A stretch of 64,000 nt of DNA from positions 1,278,501-1,342,500 of the forward strand of contig JACVTC010000024.1 in NCBI GenBank assembly GCA_016946835.1. Reading direction: 5' to 3'. The translations under genes and the position numbers were made by a program. Under the pieces are notes generated by a model, which saw nothing but the letters and a program-made list of their open reading frames with translations, searched no databases and was not told the DNA's origin. Numbering within the stretch: position 1 is the stretch's first letter; every line of letters begins with the position of its first letter. Below, in pieces: positions 40,204-52,100 of this stretch. This DNA is from Neocallimastix lanati (nom. inval.) (Eukaryota; Neocallimastigomycota; Neocallimastigomycetes; Neocallimastigales; Neocallimastigaceae).

Positions 40204-40301
40204 CTTTAATTTTATTTTATTTATATATTTAAAAATAAATAAAAATAAAAATAAAAAAGAAAATTAGGTAAATATGTTTTTATTTTTTTTAAAAAATAAA
40301 A

Positions 40302-40339
<38 letters not shown>

Positions 40340-40625
40340 ATAAAAAATTTTTTTTACTTTATTTTATTTTTTTTTTAATTAAAAAATATTAAAAATTGTT
40401 ATATATATTATATTAATAATTAAAAAAAAAAAAAGGATTTTTTTTATAGCCACAATTATTGTTAATTTTAATCATTATTTATTTATTAATTACATGAATA
40501 TTTTTTATATTACAAAAAAATCACAGAATTAACAAAAAAAATGAATATTATTTGTCCAATAAGAATATAATATTGTTTAAAATAATAATGTGAAATAAAA
40601 AATAATATCCAAAATAAAGCGTATA

Positions 40626-40905
40626 AATAAATTCGGAAAAAAGATCCTATGCAACGGGCGTCACTTCCATATTACTTATTCCTGATTAAGGTTTGAATTG
40701 ACTATCTGAAAGAAATTATGGTCGTCTACTTCAGAGGCATTGGCCCTGCTAGCCTGTCTTACTGCATTTTCAGCGTTGACGCTCCTGGTTAGTATGCTTT
40801 TATTCTTTCGGAATAGTAACCCTTGTTGAGTTCTAGCCCGAGGCGTAATTTCTGTAAAGAGAGGTGCAGATAGCACCAAGAATGACGTTTTTGAATAATC
40901 ACCAG
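40626..40905 (-). other. GC-richer block of unknown origin upstream of the Hsp70 pseudogene
   Basis: A block of ordinary base composition embedded in AT-rich DNA and absent from the corresponding place upstream of the intact Hsp70. A minus-strand open frame (40879-40676, 67 codons) contains NAENAVRQASRANASEVDDH. The piece SILTRSVN resembles NLTKSVD in the LINE C-terminal frame, so a scrambled retroelement fragment is the leading guess. No family recognised. Confidence 0.4.
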
Positions 40906-40963
40906 AAATGATTTAGTTCTTAAATAAAATATCTCATTCCTAATTAAATAGATATTAATTGTA

Positions 40964-41701
40964 TTTTTTTTTTTTTTTTTTTTTTAGACTAAGAGAATAA
41001 CTTTATTTATATTATAATAATAATAAAATTACATGATTTTAAAGAAAAAAAAATAATAAAATACATGAAATAAAATATTATATATAAATTATAAAAGTGC
41101 GTTAGAAGCAATAGCCCTTTTCCCATTCCTCGATAATAACACCACGTCCATTATTGCGAGTAATAATTTCAGTATTAGTGTTATCAAACGAATCTGTATC
41201 TGGAGGTGAAAAAATCCATGCCTTATCATTTCGACATCGTCGCTCTTGGCAACGGTAGATTCAATGGAATACCATTTCATAACTAAAAGATCGACAAATT
41301 AATGGTATTACGTTTGTTAAAAACTCCGCAATCCCTACAAAATACGGAACAGTTGACGAAGTTGAACTTTGTTTAAAAATATTGTAAACTAATTGTCTTT
41401 GTTCCCCATCATTAACTTTAATTTTTGAATATATTGAACGCCCACCAAGAAGAGCACTCAATATATAATAATAAATATTATTATCATAATCCTTTTCTGA
41501 ATCTAAAGAAACATCCAAGGATTTTTGTTCAATTATCATAGCAAACTTCAAAAAGAGATCATCTAGAAAAGGTAAAGATTTATTTCTGTAATTTTCCAAT
41601 TCTTTACAGGCAAAGATCCAGTGAGAAAAGCTAGATACATTAACACCACAACAAGGGCAACATTTAGGACAATCTTCTGAGACGATTTTTCTTTTAATGG
41701 A
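40964..41701 (-). mobile_element. Second 5'-truncated LINE copy with 14-bp target-site duplication
   Basis: Minus-strand insertion of about 738 bp. A poly-T at 40964-40985 is the A-tail; the direct repeat AGATATTAATTGTA occurs at 40950-40963 and 41702-41715. Coding remnants match the LINE at 26252-27409: VSEDCPKCCPCCG then FSHWIFACKELE, LLGGRSIYS, DGEQRQL and VGIAEFLTNVIP, followed by a frameshift near 41270. More diverged and more truncated than the first copy, with the zinc-binding motif at its very 5' end. In the homologous duplicated segment upstream of the intact Hsp70 (about 44192-44202) the sequence AGATATTGTAG is uninterrupted, which gives the pre-insertion state. Confidence 0.88.
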
Positions 41702-41960
41702 AGATATTAATTGTAGTTTATTAAAAAATTTTGTTTCTATTTCTTTACAGAATAATTTGTATATAAAATAAAATAATAAAAGAAATAGTACAGTAAAAGA
41801 GTATAAAGTATTAATAAATAATAAAATAATAAAAGTGAAATAAAAGAATAAAATATTAGATGGACCAATAGAAATAAAATTTATTCTGGACATTAATAAA
41901 AATATTTTGAAAAAAAAAGTTTTAAACTTAATTGGAAAAAGGAAAAATTGAAAATTAAAA
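41702..41960. repeat. Duplicated upstream segment, copy A
   Basis: Closely similar to 44198-44450, upstream of the intact Hsp70: both share AGTATAAAGTATTAATAAAT, GATGGACCAATAGAAATAAA and CTGGACATTAATAAAAATAT in the same order. An open frame starting MSRI is shared but not conserved in reading, so it is not called as a gene. Confidence 0.85.
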
Positions 41961-42274
41961 AAAATAAAAAAAATAAAAAATAAAAAAAAAATAATTTTTT
42001 TCTTTAATTATATTTGATAGAAAAAGAGACTTTATCTTTCTTTTTTTTTAAAAAAATTATTATTATTTATTTCGATAAAAGATATTTTACATTTAATTAT
42101 AATTTAAAAGTCAATTATTAATGAATAAATATGTATATTTTAAATGTATTATTTTTCTATATATAATATATAATTATTAATAAGATGATAATGATGATGA
42201 TTATTATATATATATATAATTGTTTCTTATTTATTTATTTATTTACATATATATATATATTTCTTTTTCCTATT

Positions 42275-43876
42275 TTATTTCTTTTGATTTACTTTAAATT
42301 TTTCAAATTCTTTAATCATTTGTTCAATTTCTTTTTCTGAAAGTCTATCTTTATTGTTTACAATAGTGATTTTATTACATTTCCCTGATTCTGTATCAAT
42401 GGCTGAAATATTTAAAATACTATTTTGATCAATTTCCATGGTAACTTCAATAATTGGTACTTCCACATATTTAGTTGAAATGCCACTCAACATAAATTCA
42501 CCTAATAAATTATTATTTTTTGTAGTTGGCCATTCCCCTTCATAAACAGAAACGATGACATTTTTTTGTCCTTTATAAATAGTGGTAAAGTATAATGTTT
42601 TCTTTGCTGGAATTGGGGTATTACGATTAAAGAATGTGGTCATAACTCCATATTCAGTTTCAACACCTAAAGAAAGAGGAGTAACATCCATTAATACGAT
42701 ATCTTGAATTCTATTTGTTCTTTCTTCAGAAAGTGAAGCAGCAAAAATTGTGGCGCCATGGGCTACAGCCTTATCAGGATCAATATTAGTATATAATTCC
42801 TTACCTTCAAAGAATTCGGAAATTAAACTTCTAATCTTTGGAATTTTACTTGAACCACCGACTAAAACAACTTTTTGAATCAGAGATTTTGGAATTTTCG
42901 AATCTCTGATAACCGAATCAATAACCTCAATAATTTTTTCAAATAAATCCATATTCAGTTCTTCAAAACGATCACGAGTTATATGTGATTCAAAATCAAT
43001 ATCCTCATAGATAAGATTCAGAGAAAGTTTAGTTGTTGATAAAGACGATAAGGTATGTTTAATTTTTTCACAAGATGATTTTAAACGACGCATAGCTTTT
43101 GGACTTTTAGTAAGATCGATATTATACTTTCTTTTAAATTCATTCACAAAATGTAATAAAAGTCTATTGTCGAAGTCTTCACCACCTAAATGATTATCAC
43201 CATCAGTAGCTTTAACTTCAATTTTACCATTATGTATGGTTAAAAGTGAAATATCTGTGGTACCTCCACCAAGATCTACCACTAATATATTTTCCTTTTC
43301 CTCCATTCTTTTATCAAGACCATAGGCAATTGCAGCTGCTGTCGGTTCATTAATGATTCTTTTTACTTTCAATCCAGCAAGGGTAGCAGCAGTCATAGTT
43401 GCTTGGCGTTGAGAGTCATTGAAATTGGCAGGAACAGTAATGACTGCTTGTGAAATTTTTTGTCCAATAAAATCTTCTGCATATTCCTTTATATTTGAAA
43501 GTAACATACCTTGGATTTCTTCAGGTCTAAAATCTTTTACTATATCATTTCCATTATCAATATGGATATAACATTTTCCATTATTTTTTTCTATAACCTT
43601 AAAAGGCCAATATTTCATATCGGATTGAATTACCCTGTCATTAAAACGACGACCTATCATTCTTTTGCAATTAGAAATAACTAATTCAGGATAAACATTA
43701 GTATAATCCTTAGCTTCATAACCATAGAGTATTCCTTCAGGAGTAAAAGCAACAACAGACGGCATCGTTTCATTTTCATTTTCAAGTGGAATCATTGCAA
43801 TTTTCCCATCGATCCAAACTCCTGCACAACAATAAGTAGTACCTAAGTCAATACCAAGAATGTAATCCTCTTGCAT
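42275..43876 (-). CDS. Hsp70-family chaperone lacking the C-terminal lid, intronless
   Basis: ATP-dependent chaperone of the DnaK/Hsp70 superfamily, 533 residues against about 640 for cytosolic members. The nucleotide-binding domain is complete: IDLGTTYCCAGVW (phosphate 1), [26 protein letters not shown] (phosphate 2), and VVLVGGSSKIPKIRSLISEF (adenosine site). The linker and beta substrate-binding domain follow: DVTPLSLGVETEYGVMTTFF and LLGEFMLSGI, then NSILNISAIDTESGKCNK. The protein stops after LSEKEIEQMIKEFEKFKVNQ, the start of the first lid helix, so the alpha lid and any EEVD tail are absent. There is no signal peptide or HDEL, so it is probably cytosolic. It has no introns, unlike nearly every other gene here. 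The neighbour at 39520-40203 is its decayed tandem copy. Origin by retrocopying or a private expansion cannot be told apart from the sequence. Confidence 0.93.
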   Translation of the reverse strand: MQEDYILGIDLGTTYCCAGVWIDGKIAMIPLENENETMPSVVAFTPEGILYGYEAKDYTNVYPELVISNCKRMIGRRFNDRVIQSDMKYWPFKVIEKNNGKCYIHIDNGNDIVKDFRPEEIQGMLLSNIKEYAEDFIGQKISQAVITVPANFNDSQRQATMTAATLAGLKVKRIINEPTAAAIAYGLDKRMEEKENILVVDLGGGTTDISLLTIHNGKIEVKATDGDNHLGGEDFDNRLLLHFVNEFKRKYNIDLTKSPKAMRRLKSSCEKIKHTLSSLSTTKLSLNLIYEDIDFESHITRDRFEELNMDLFEKIIEVIDSVIRDSKIPKSLIQKVVLVGGSSKIPKIRSLISEFFEGKELYTNIDPDKAVAHGATIFAASLSEERTNRIQDIVLMDVTPLSLGVETEYGVMTTFFNRNTPIPAKKTLYFTTIYKGQKNVIVSVYEGEWPTTKNNNLLGEFMLSGISTKYVEVPIIEVTMEIDQNSILNISAIDTESGKCNKITIVNNKDRLSEKEIEQMIKEFEKFKVNQKK

Positions 43877-44197
43877 CTTTATTTTTATTTTATTTATTTA
43901 TTTAAAAATAAAAAAGTAAAAAAAAAAAAAAAAAAAATTTTTTTTTCTTTTATACTTTATGAAAAAAAAAAAAAAAAAGACATAAAAAAAAAATTTTTTT
44001 TTTTAAATTAAAAAATATTAAAAAATTGTTTTATCAATAATTAAAAAAAAAAAAAAAAAAGGAGAAAAAAAATATAAATATATATATATATTTACATTTA
44101 TATAAATTATAAATAATATAAATAATAAAAAATACACATATATATATACTTATTTATATACTTATATTTATTTATTTATATAAAATTAAAGAGATAT

Positions 44198-44460
44198 TGT
44201 AGTTTATTAAAAATTTTTTTCTATTTCTTTACCGAATGTGAATAATTTGTACATAAAATAAAATAACATAAAATAATAAAAGAAAAAAGTACTAGAAAAG
44301 AGTATAAAGTATTAATAAATAATAAAATAATAAAAGTGAGATAAAAGAATAAAATATTAGATGGACCAATAGAAATAAAAAATAACTTATTCTGGACATT
44401 AATAAAAATATTTTGAAAAAAGTTTTAATCTTTATTGGAAAAAGGAAAAAATTAAAAAAA
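44198..44460. repeat. Duplicated upstream segment, copy B
   Basis: Counterpart of 41702-41960, without the LINE. Together with the Hsp70 copies it defines a tandem duplication whose unit is at least about 2.2 kb. Confidence 0.85.
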
Positions 44461-44763
44461 AAAAAATTTTTTTTTATTGGACATAATGAATAGAAAATGT
44501 TTAATTCTTTTTTATTTAAAAAAAAAAATTTAATAATATATATATATTCTTCCATTTTCATTTTTTTTTTATTATAATAAAATTATTTTTATCCTTATTT
44601 ATTTTAATTCTTTTTATATTAATTATATACTTATTTTATTCATTTTTATTTTCATTCATTAATTAATTATTATTCAATTATTCAATTATTCAATTATTTA
44701 TTATTAATTATTTAATCATTTATTATTTTTTTTAGTTTTTTTAAGTAGATAAATAAAATAATA

Positions 44764-45110
44764 ATCAATAATCAATAATAAATAATTGAATAATAAATAA
44801 TAAATAATAAATAATAAATAATAAATAATAAATAATAAATAATAAATAATAAATAATAAATAATAAATAATAAATAATAAATAATAAATAATAAATAATA
44901 AATAATAAATAATAAATAATAAATAATAAATAATAAATAATAAATAATAAATAATAAATAATAAATAATAAATAATAAATAATAAATAATAAATAATAAA
45001 TAATAAATAATAAATAATAAATAATAAATAATAAATAATAGATAATAAATAATAAATAATAAATAATAAATAATAGATAATAAATAATAAATAATAAATA
45101 ATAAATAAAA
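44764..45110. repeat. AATAAAT heptamer satellite, about 340 bp
   Basis: Long tandem array of the 7-bp unit AATAAAT with rare A-to-G variants (AATAGAT). Same unit as at 37070-37265; the two arrays flank the Hsp70/LINE region. Confidence 0.93.
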
Positions 45111-45945
45111 AATAAAAAATAAATGAATAATAATATATATTTTTTTAAAATACTTGTTTATAGTTTATAAAAATTTTTTTTATAATGTCTGAATTTTTTT
45201 ATGTTAAGATTTTATTTTTATGTCCTTATTTTTATGTCTTTTTTCTATTTATTATAAATATTATTATTATATATAATTTTAATTATTCAATATATTAAAA
45301 ATTTTAATTTATATTTAAAAAAATGATAAATTACTTTTTCTTTTTAAATTAATTTATAAAATTTATTCATCTATTCTTTAATATAAATCATTTTTAAATA
45401 ATAACAGTATATAGTATGAAATGTAAAGGTTGATCGAGAATAGATAAAGTTTTTTTTTTTTTTTTATTTCTTAAATATATAGGTTTATATATATATTTAA
45501 AAATTATTTTTTTTAGGTTTTTTTCATTATATGTATATCTATATGTTTATAGATGTACATATACTATTCGAATTTTAAAATTATTATATTATTATATCTA
45601 GTTTTGATTATTAACCAATTATTTATTAATTATGAATAATTTAAGAATTAAATAGTAAATAATTATAGATTATAAATAGTACAATATTAAATAGATAGTT
45701 TTTTAAAAATAGAGGAATAAATATATGAAAATACACATAAATTTATTAATGTGTATATATCATAAGCATTATGATATATAATATAAAAACAAAAAAATTT
45801 AGAATCTTTTTTTAAGACAGGTTAAATTATATTTATAATGATTATAATAAAAAAAAAAAAATACAATAAAATAATAAAAATGATAATGTGTTAATTTTAT
45901 TAAATTGAATTATTCATAATAGAAATAGAAGAAATAGAAATATAT

Positions 45946-46013
<68 letters not shown>

Positions 46014-46794
46014 TGAAAAAAAAAAGTTTATTTAAAAATTAAATTAATAATTTTGTAAGAAGAAATGAAAATTGTTTTTATTTTATTTTTATTCAAATAT
46101 CATAATAATATAAAAATTCTAAATAAATAAATATATATATAACTCTTTTGAAATATAATTTTTTTGTAAATTTGATTAAATGTTAAAAAAACAACAAGAA
46201 AGAAAAATTTTAAATTAATATTAGAATATTATGAATTTTTATTATTATTATTATTATTACTATTATTATTTTTAAAAAAAAAGGAATAAGTGTTCCTCTT
46301 TGATTTTTTTAATTAAGGATAAATTTTAAATAAATAGTAAATAAGTAAAAATATTAATATAATTATTTTTAGTATAGTTTTAATAATAAAAAATAAAAAA
46401 AAAAAAAATTAACCAAATATGAAAGAACCATTTTTAATATTGGTGATATTTAAAATTTAATTATACCGAAGGGTCATTTGTATATCCTTGAAAAAAAAAA
46501 AAAAAGAATACTAATATATACGGAAAGTTTATTTGTATATTCTAAAATAAAGATACAAAAGAAATATATTGTTTTTACAAATTTATATATAAATATATAT
46601 ATATATTTTTTTTATATGAAAAACTGTTGACTTTAAAGGAAGAAAAGAAAAAAAAAATTCCATAAAAAAAGACAATAATTATAATTATTTTCTTTTTTAA
46701 TAGAATTTTTTTTTTTTCTTTTCTTTTTGTGAATGATAAATAATGATATCATTTTGAAAAGTATTTTAATTAAAAAATTCATGAGTTTATAGGC
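45111..46794. other. Intergenic
   Basis: About 1.7 kb of AT-rich DNA without coding evidence. A run of A then (AT)n lies at 45950-46013. Two diverged direct repeats of about 30 bp with GTCATTTGTATATCCTTGAA and GTTTATTTGTATATTCTAAA lie at 46468-46552. Confidence 0.6.
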
Positions 46795-47200
46795 GAAAGA
46801 AGAGGAGTGTTGGGGCATATTTATAAAAATTGGCTGATATATACAGTAACCTCTCAAAATTGGTGAATATGGGCTTGAATATATATGGCTCCTTATTCGA
46901 TCTCACTCTTTGACCATTTTCCAGGTTTTCCTCACAAAAGGTTTTTACGGAATATGGTGGTTAGGGTTACAGGTAAGTATTTCCCCCTTTATATATATTA
47001 CTATTATTCTTAATCTCCTAAATAATATAGACAAGATACTATCTTAAATGTGGGTCTGAGAGGGTGTTACACAAGTACTGTCATTTAATATATTTACAAG
47101 GGAATTACTATCGTTTGGGTACATATCATGTATTCATATAGACATATATTCTACTTAAGTGATGAAGATATATCCTACTAAATTGCAATTTTTCTTTAAA
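46795..47200 (-). ncRNA. GC-richer island with telomere-complementary and U1-like motifs, candidate structured RNA
   Basis: Less AT-biased island. The minus strand reads ATACTTACCTG (46980-46970), identical to the 5' end of U1 snRNA, followed directly by TAACCCTAACC (46969-46959), nearly two complements of a TTAGGG telomeric repeat. Immediately after come ACCATATTCC (46958-46949) and GGAAAATGGT (46922-46913), which can pair over nine of ten positions, and GTAACC (46971-46966) can pair with GGTTAC (46851-46846). An Sm-like AATTTTGAG lies at about 46862-46854. The conserved U1 stem-loop I sequence (GATCANGAAG) is absent, so U1 is not supported; a telomerase RNA template is possible. The transcribed strand is inferred only from these motifs. 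Confidence 0.3.
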
Positions 47201-47285
47201 CTTTTCTGGGGAAAATATATATTATCAACAGAGTAATTTTCATTCCAAAAAGAATTTATACATACTGAGATGATATGTTTATAAA

Positions 47286-47400
47286 TTTTTTTTTTTTTTT
47301 TTTTAGACTAGGAAGAGAGTTTACTTCCAGTGCTTTATTAAATAGATGAAAATAATATTTATTCAAGAGAGGTACCAGACTAAAAAGAACAGGAAAAAAA
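47286..47400 (-). mobile_element. Third LINE 3' tail fragment
   Basis: A poly-T (47286-47304) followed by AGACTAGGAAGAGAGTTTAC and CTTTATTAAA matches the tail junctions of the other two LINE copies (AGACAGGGAAGAGAATACAC at 26296 and AGACTAAGAGAATAACTTTA at 40986). Only the 3' terminus is recognisable; the 5' limit and any target-site duplication are not clear. Confidence 0.7.
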
Positions 47401-47759
47401 AATATATCAAATCTAAATTTTAAAAAATTATAACACTTATTTTTTAATATTAATTAATGAATTACTTCATAAAATTATACAATTTATACAATTTTTAATT
47501 CATTTATTTTTGTTTTTTAACTACTATTATTTATTTATTTATTTTATTATTTTTATTTTATTTATTTATTTATTTATTTATTAATTTATCATTGATATAA
47601 AATAAAAATAAAACAATTTTTTTTTTTTTTAAAAAATGATTATATACAATGAATTAATAAAAATTTTAATACAATTAATTAACTATTTAAATTAATTAGT
47701 AATAAAGAATAAAGATAATATAAATAACAGCTCGTTTTTAAATTTTATTAAAAACAAAA
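47401..47759. other. Intergenic 3' flank of GH9 gene
   Basis: AT-rich spacer with (TTTA)n at 47525-47583; nothing else seen. Confidence 0.6.
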
Positions 47760-49051
47760 TTAATCACTATCTCTATCTTTTGTTTCCAAAATGGTTGTAC
47801 CATCTTTATCATATAAAGTTAATTTCATATTTTTGTAAATTTTATTCTTTGGGTAATATAATCTAGCATGACTTGGTAAGATAACACCTTCTTCTTCTTT
47901 CATACCATGGCCTTGATATCTAAATGTTTCGGTAAGATTAGCTGTTAATGGACCATTCCATGGGGTATTCTTAAGTCTTACCACACGGGTTTCTTCGTCC
48001 CATGAAACTAACTCAGCATCAATAGGAGAGTAATCATCAAAGACATGACCTATTGGCATTTGGAATTCAAGTTCCCAAGCTGGAGTTGGTAAATTAGTTG
48101 AAATATTAGCAACAAGTCTGTAGACATCTTCCCAAGTTTTTTCAATAGCAATTATTAAATGAGCATCAGCTTCTGGTTCACTATCATCAATATCAAAGTT
48201 ATCTGAAACAGTCCATGGAGTAAGATAGGCCATAACACCAGTAATACCAGCATTATCTAAGATTTAATGTTATTTATAAGTTATTTAATAAAGTTATCAA
48301 TTTTTATTTATTTATAAAATAATAATATTAATAAAATGAATATTACTATTAATATTACTATTAATAGTAATAATAATAAATTATATATAATATAGTATAT
48401 TTACAATCACAAGCAACTTCATTAGTAACATCTATAATATTTTTATTTTTATTTTATTTTATTTTATTTTATTTTTTTTTTTTTTTTTTTATTTTTTTTT
48501 TTTTTTTATTTTTTTTTTTTTTTTTTTTTTTGTTGTTGTTGTTAATTATATATAATAATTAAGTATTTTAATATATATAATTATTGAATATAATATTAAA
48601 ATAATAATAATAATTAATGAATATTTTAATATAAATTTATAAAAAATTCATTAAAAAAAGCAATAAATTTATAAATAGCATAGTATATGAATATATATTT
48701 ACAATTGTTACGATCATCATCCCAAAAATCGTTTTGAAGTGGACCACCAGCAAGAGCACCATATAAAGGATACATATTGTGTTCTGGTGGAGAAAGTGGT
48801 GAATAACCTCCCTATATTCATTTAATGAAAAATACAAATATAATTAATCATTTATATTTAATTTATAAGAAGAAACTAAGCACATATATATATTAAAAAG
48901 ATTTACATGAGAACCACGATGGTGAACATTCAATGGTTCATAGCCTGGAATAGAACCAACAACAAGAGAACGATTAAATGGATTATTACCAAGAATATAA
49001 TCAGCCTAAGTCAATAATTATTGAAAATATTAATAATATATATTATTATTT

Positions 49052-49102
<51 letters not shown>

Positions 49103-52100
49103 ATTAAAAAAGGAATATAAATTATACTTGTTCTTGAATGAAATTAAAGTATTTTGGATCAGTTGGCTTATGGTAGGTATTAAAGATACAGTAAAGGAAA
49201 GTACCAGCCATTGCATGACGAGCAGATCCCCAACCTGAAACGGAACTATACCATAACATACTATTTTTAAATTATATAATAGAAATATGAAAATAATATA
49301 AGTTATAAAAGATAGTAATATTATAATTACAATAATATATATATATATATTTTCTTACCCTCCATCAGTACGAGCACCCTTATCATTTAAATACTGGTCA
49401 ACATAGTGTTGAGCTTCACCTAAATATCTTTCCCAATTTGAACCGAATCCTGGTTTAGACATCAAGAATACAATACCAGATGACTTTATATTTTTTTAAT
49501 AATAATAAATTATTAATATAATAAATTATTTTGTATATTATTCTTTTATATATTAAAATGATACAGATAAAAAATATTATATAATTTACAGCATCATCCC
49601 ATGTAATTGGACCAATTAAATTACGACCAGATAAAGCAAGAGAATCATAATATTCATCTGCCTTTTGATAATACTTTTCATCACCAGAGGCACGATATAC
49701 CCATGCAGCACCCCATACCAATTCATCCTTATATGAAGCAGAAGGATAGAAGGAAGCACCTTCAGGACATGGATTATTATAAACATCTCTGTACTTATCA
49801 GCAAAGTCAAAGATTTCAATAGCATGTTTTAAATATAATTCAGCTTTTTCAGTGTTACCATACTTTTTGTTTAATATAGAAGCACTAGCTAATGCAGCTG
49901 CCATTTGACCAGTAACATCAGAAGCACCATTTTCTGGAGTAAGTTTACATACAGTTGGTCTTTCCATAGTCATTAATTCTGGAGGAACCCAAAACTATAT
50001 TATAATTATATAGTATGGTATTTTATACAAAAAAATTAAATTTTAATAAAAAAACAAATATATATATATATTTATATATATTTAATTTTATTTTATTAAT
50101 TTATATATATATATATTACTTACGCAATGATCAACATCGCCTACACCAACCTGGGCATAGATAACTTCTTTTTCAGGGTGACATCTAACAAAATAATCTT
50201 TTAATAATATTTTAAAATAAATAAATAAAAAAAATAAAAAATAAAAAAAAAAGTTTAATTTATAATATAAATACCAGCTCCATGGTTAACCATTTGAAGT
50301 AAATAATCAATTTGACCAGCAGCTACATAATTATCATATAAATCAATTCCACCCCAAGCTAACATTGTCATGGCATAAGACATTGGTAAATTGAATTTTA
50401 CATGATCACCTGCATCATAGAAACTTTAAATAAAAAAATTTTTTTAATAAAAATTATTTATATATTTATATAATTTTCTATATGCCTTATAAATATAATA
50501 TTATTTAAAAACTTACCCTCCAGCTATATATTGTTTGTAAACAAATTTTAAATTCCAAATGAAATTTATAAATAAAGTTATTTTTTAAAAAATTATCATT
50601 AATTAATTATTAAATAATTAATAAATTATATTGATAATAATAACATTAATTGAATTATAATACTAATATAAATAATTTTAAACATATTAAGTATTTACTA
50701 AGATCTAAACCAACATCTGCGCCATCTTCTAAAGCTGAATCACTATTAATTATAAATATTAATAAATTTTATTTATTTAATATCAAAAAATTAAAACAAA
50801 AAAGAAAACTATATTATATAATGGATAGTTTACTATCTCCAATATACTTGTTTATGTTCTGGTGCTTTTCCTGACCACTGACATTCATAGAAACGTAAAT
50901 TTAAATTTAAAATTCTTGCATAATCACGAGAATGAAGTTTTTCTGGATTTGGAATAGAATTATATGGTCTTTCCATGTCTATGGCATAATCAAAATCAAT
51001 TTTACAAGTTTTTAAAATACCACACCTTATTAAATGAAACAAAAATTTTCAAGTTCATAAAAAAAATTTTTGTATTATAAATATATATTAAAATTATTCA
51101 AATACATTAATTTTTAAATATAATAAAAGTATATTAATATTATTAAAAAAAATAAAGTTAAAAAAAAAATATATATATATATATATATTTACCAAACATC
51201 ATCTTCTTCAACACCCCATTCACCACTTTCGTCAGTATAGGATACGGTACAATGTTTACAACAATCATATCCTATTTATTCAAATATAAATTTAATTATC
51301 ATATCAATGAAATAAAATGTATATTAACTATTTCTATTTACCTAATTTTTCAGACCAACAAGTTGGTTCAGAAGTTGAAACTGAAGTAGTTTTAGTAGAT
51401 GTATTAGAATAAGAATTATAATCGTTCTTACAAGTATCTTTAATACCACACCTAACAAATTAAATATATATTTTTAATAAAATATATATATGTAAATAAT
51501 GAAGAAATAAATATAGGTTCTCAATATATAAATATATAATTATATCCTTACCATGATCCTTTTTCGTATCTTTAATGTTCAAATAAGTTATTATTTTTAA
51601 ATTTAGTTAATACTAATTTGCCAAATTTATATAAAAAAAATAAATATTTATTTTAAAATATTTATTTTAAATAAATATATATTACCCCCATTCGCCCTCT
51701 TCATCAGTATATACAACGTTACACTTAGAGCAACATGGGTAAGCTGGAGAAGCAAAACATTCCTTATAATAAACATCACAAGAAGACTTTTTTATACCAC
51801 ACCATTCATCATTTTCTAGACCTAATGATAATATTTAAATTATTATTTATCAATCTATATATATATTTTATTAATGATTTATAACTTTTTAAAACCAACC
51901 CCATTTTCCTTCTTCATCTTCATATTCAACATTACAATATTTACAACATTTGTAGCCTTTTATATTTTAATAAAAAAATATAAAAATATTTATTAATTTC
52001 AAATTTAAAATAATTATAATAATTTATTAATAATAATATATATGTTTTATAAAGATGTGTCAATAAAATTATAAAAATATATTTGAATATTCAATATAAA

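Noticed and set aside
41089-41280. 63-codon frame starting MKWYSIESTVAKS
   Set aside because: Part of the truncated second LINE copy after a frameshift; not an independent gene.
44292-44561. Hydrophobic 89-codon frame upstream of Hsp70
   Set aside because: Lies in the duplicated AT-rich upstream segment; the reading is not conserved between copies.
46840-46980. U1 snRNA gene on the minus strand
   Set aside because: The 5' arm, an Sm-like site and a possible helix H are suggestive, but the near-universal U1-70K loop GATCANGAAG and the second stem-loop motif are missing.
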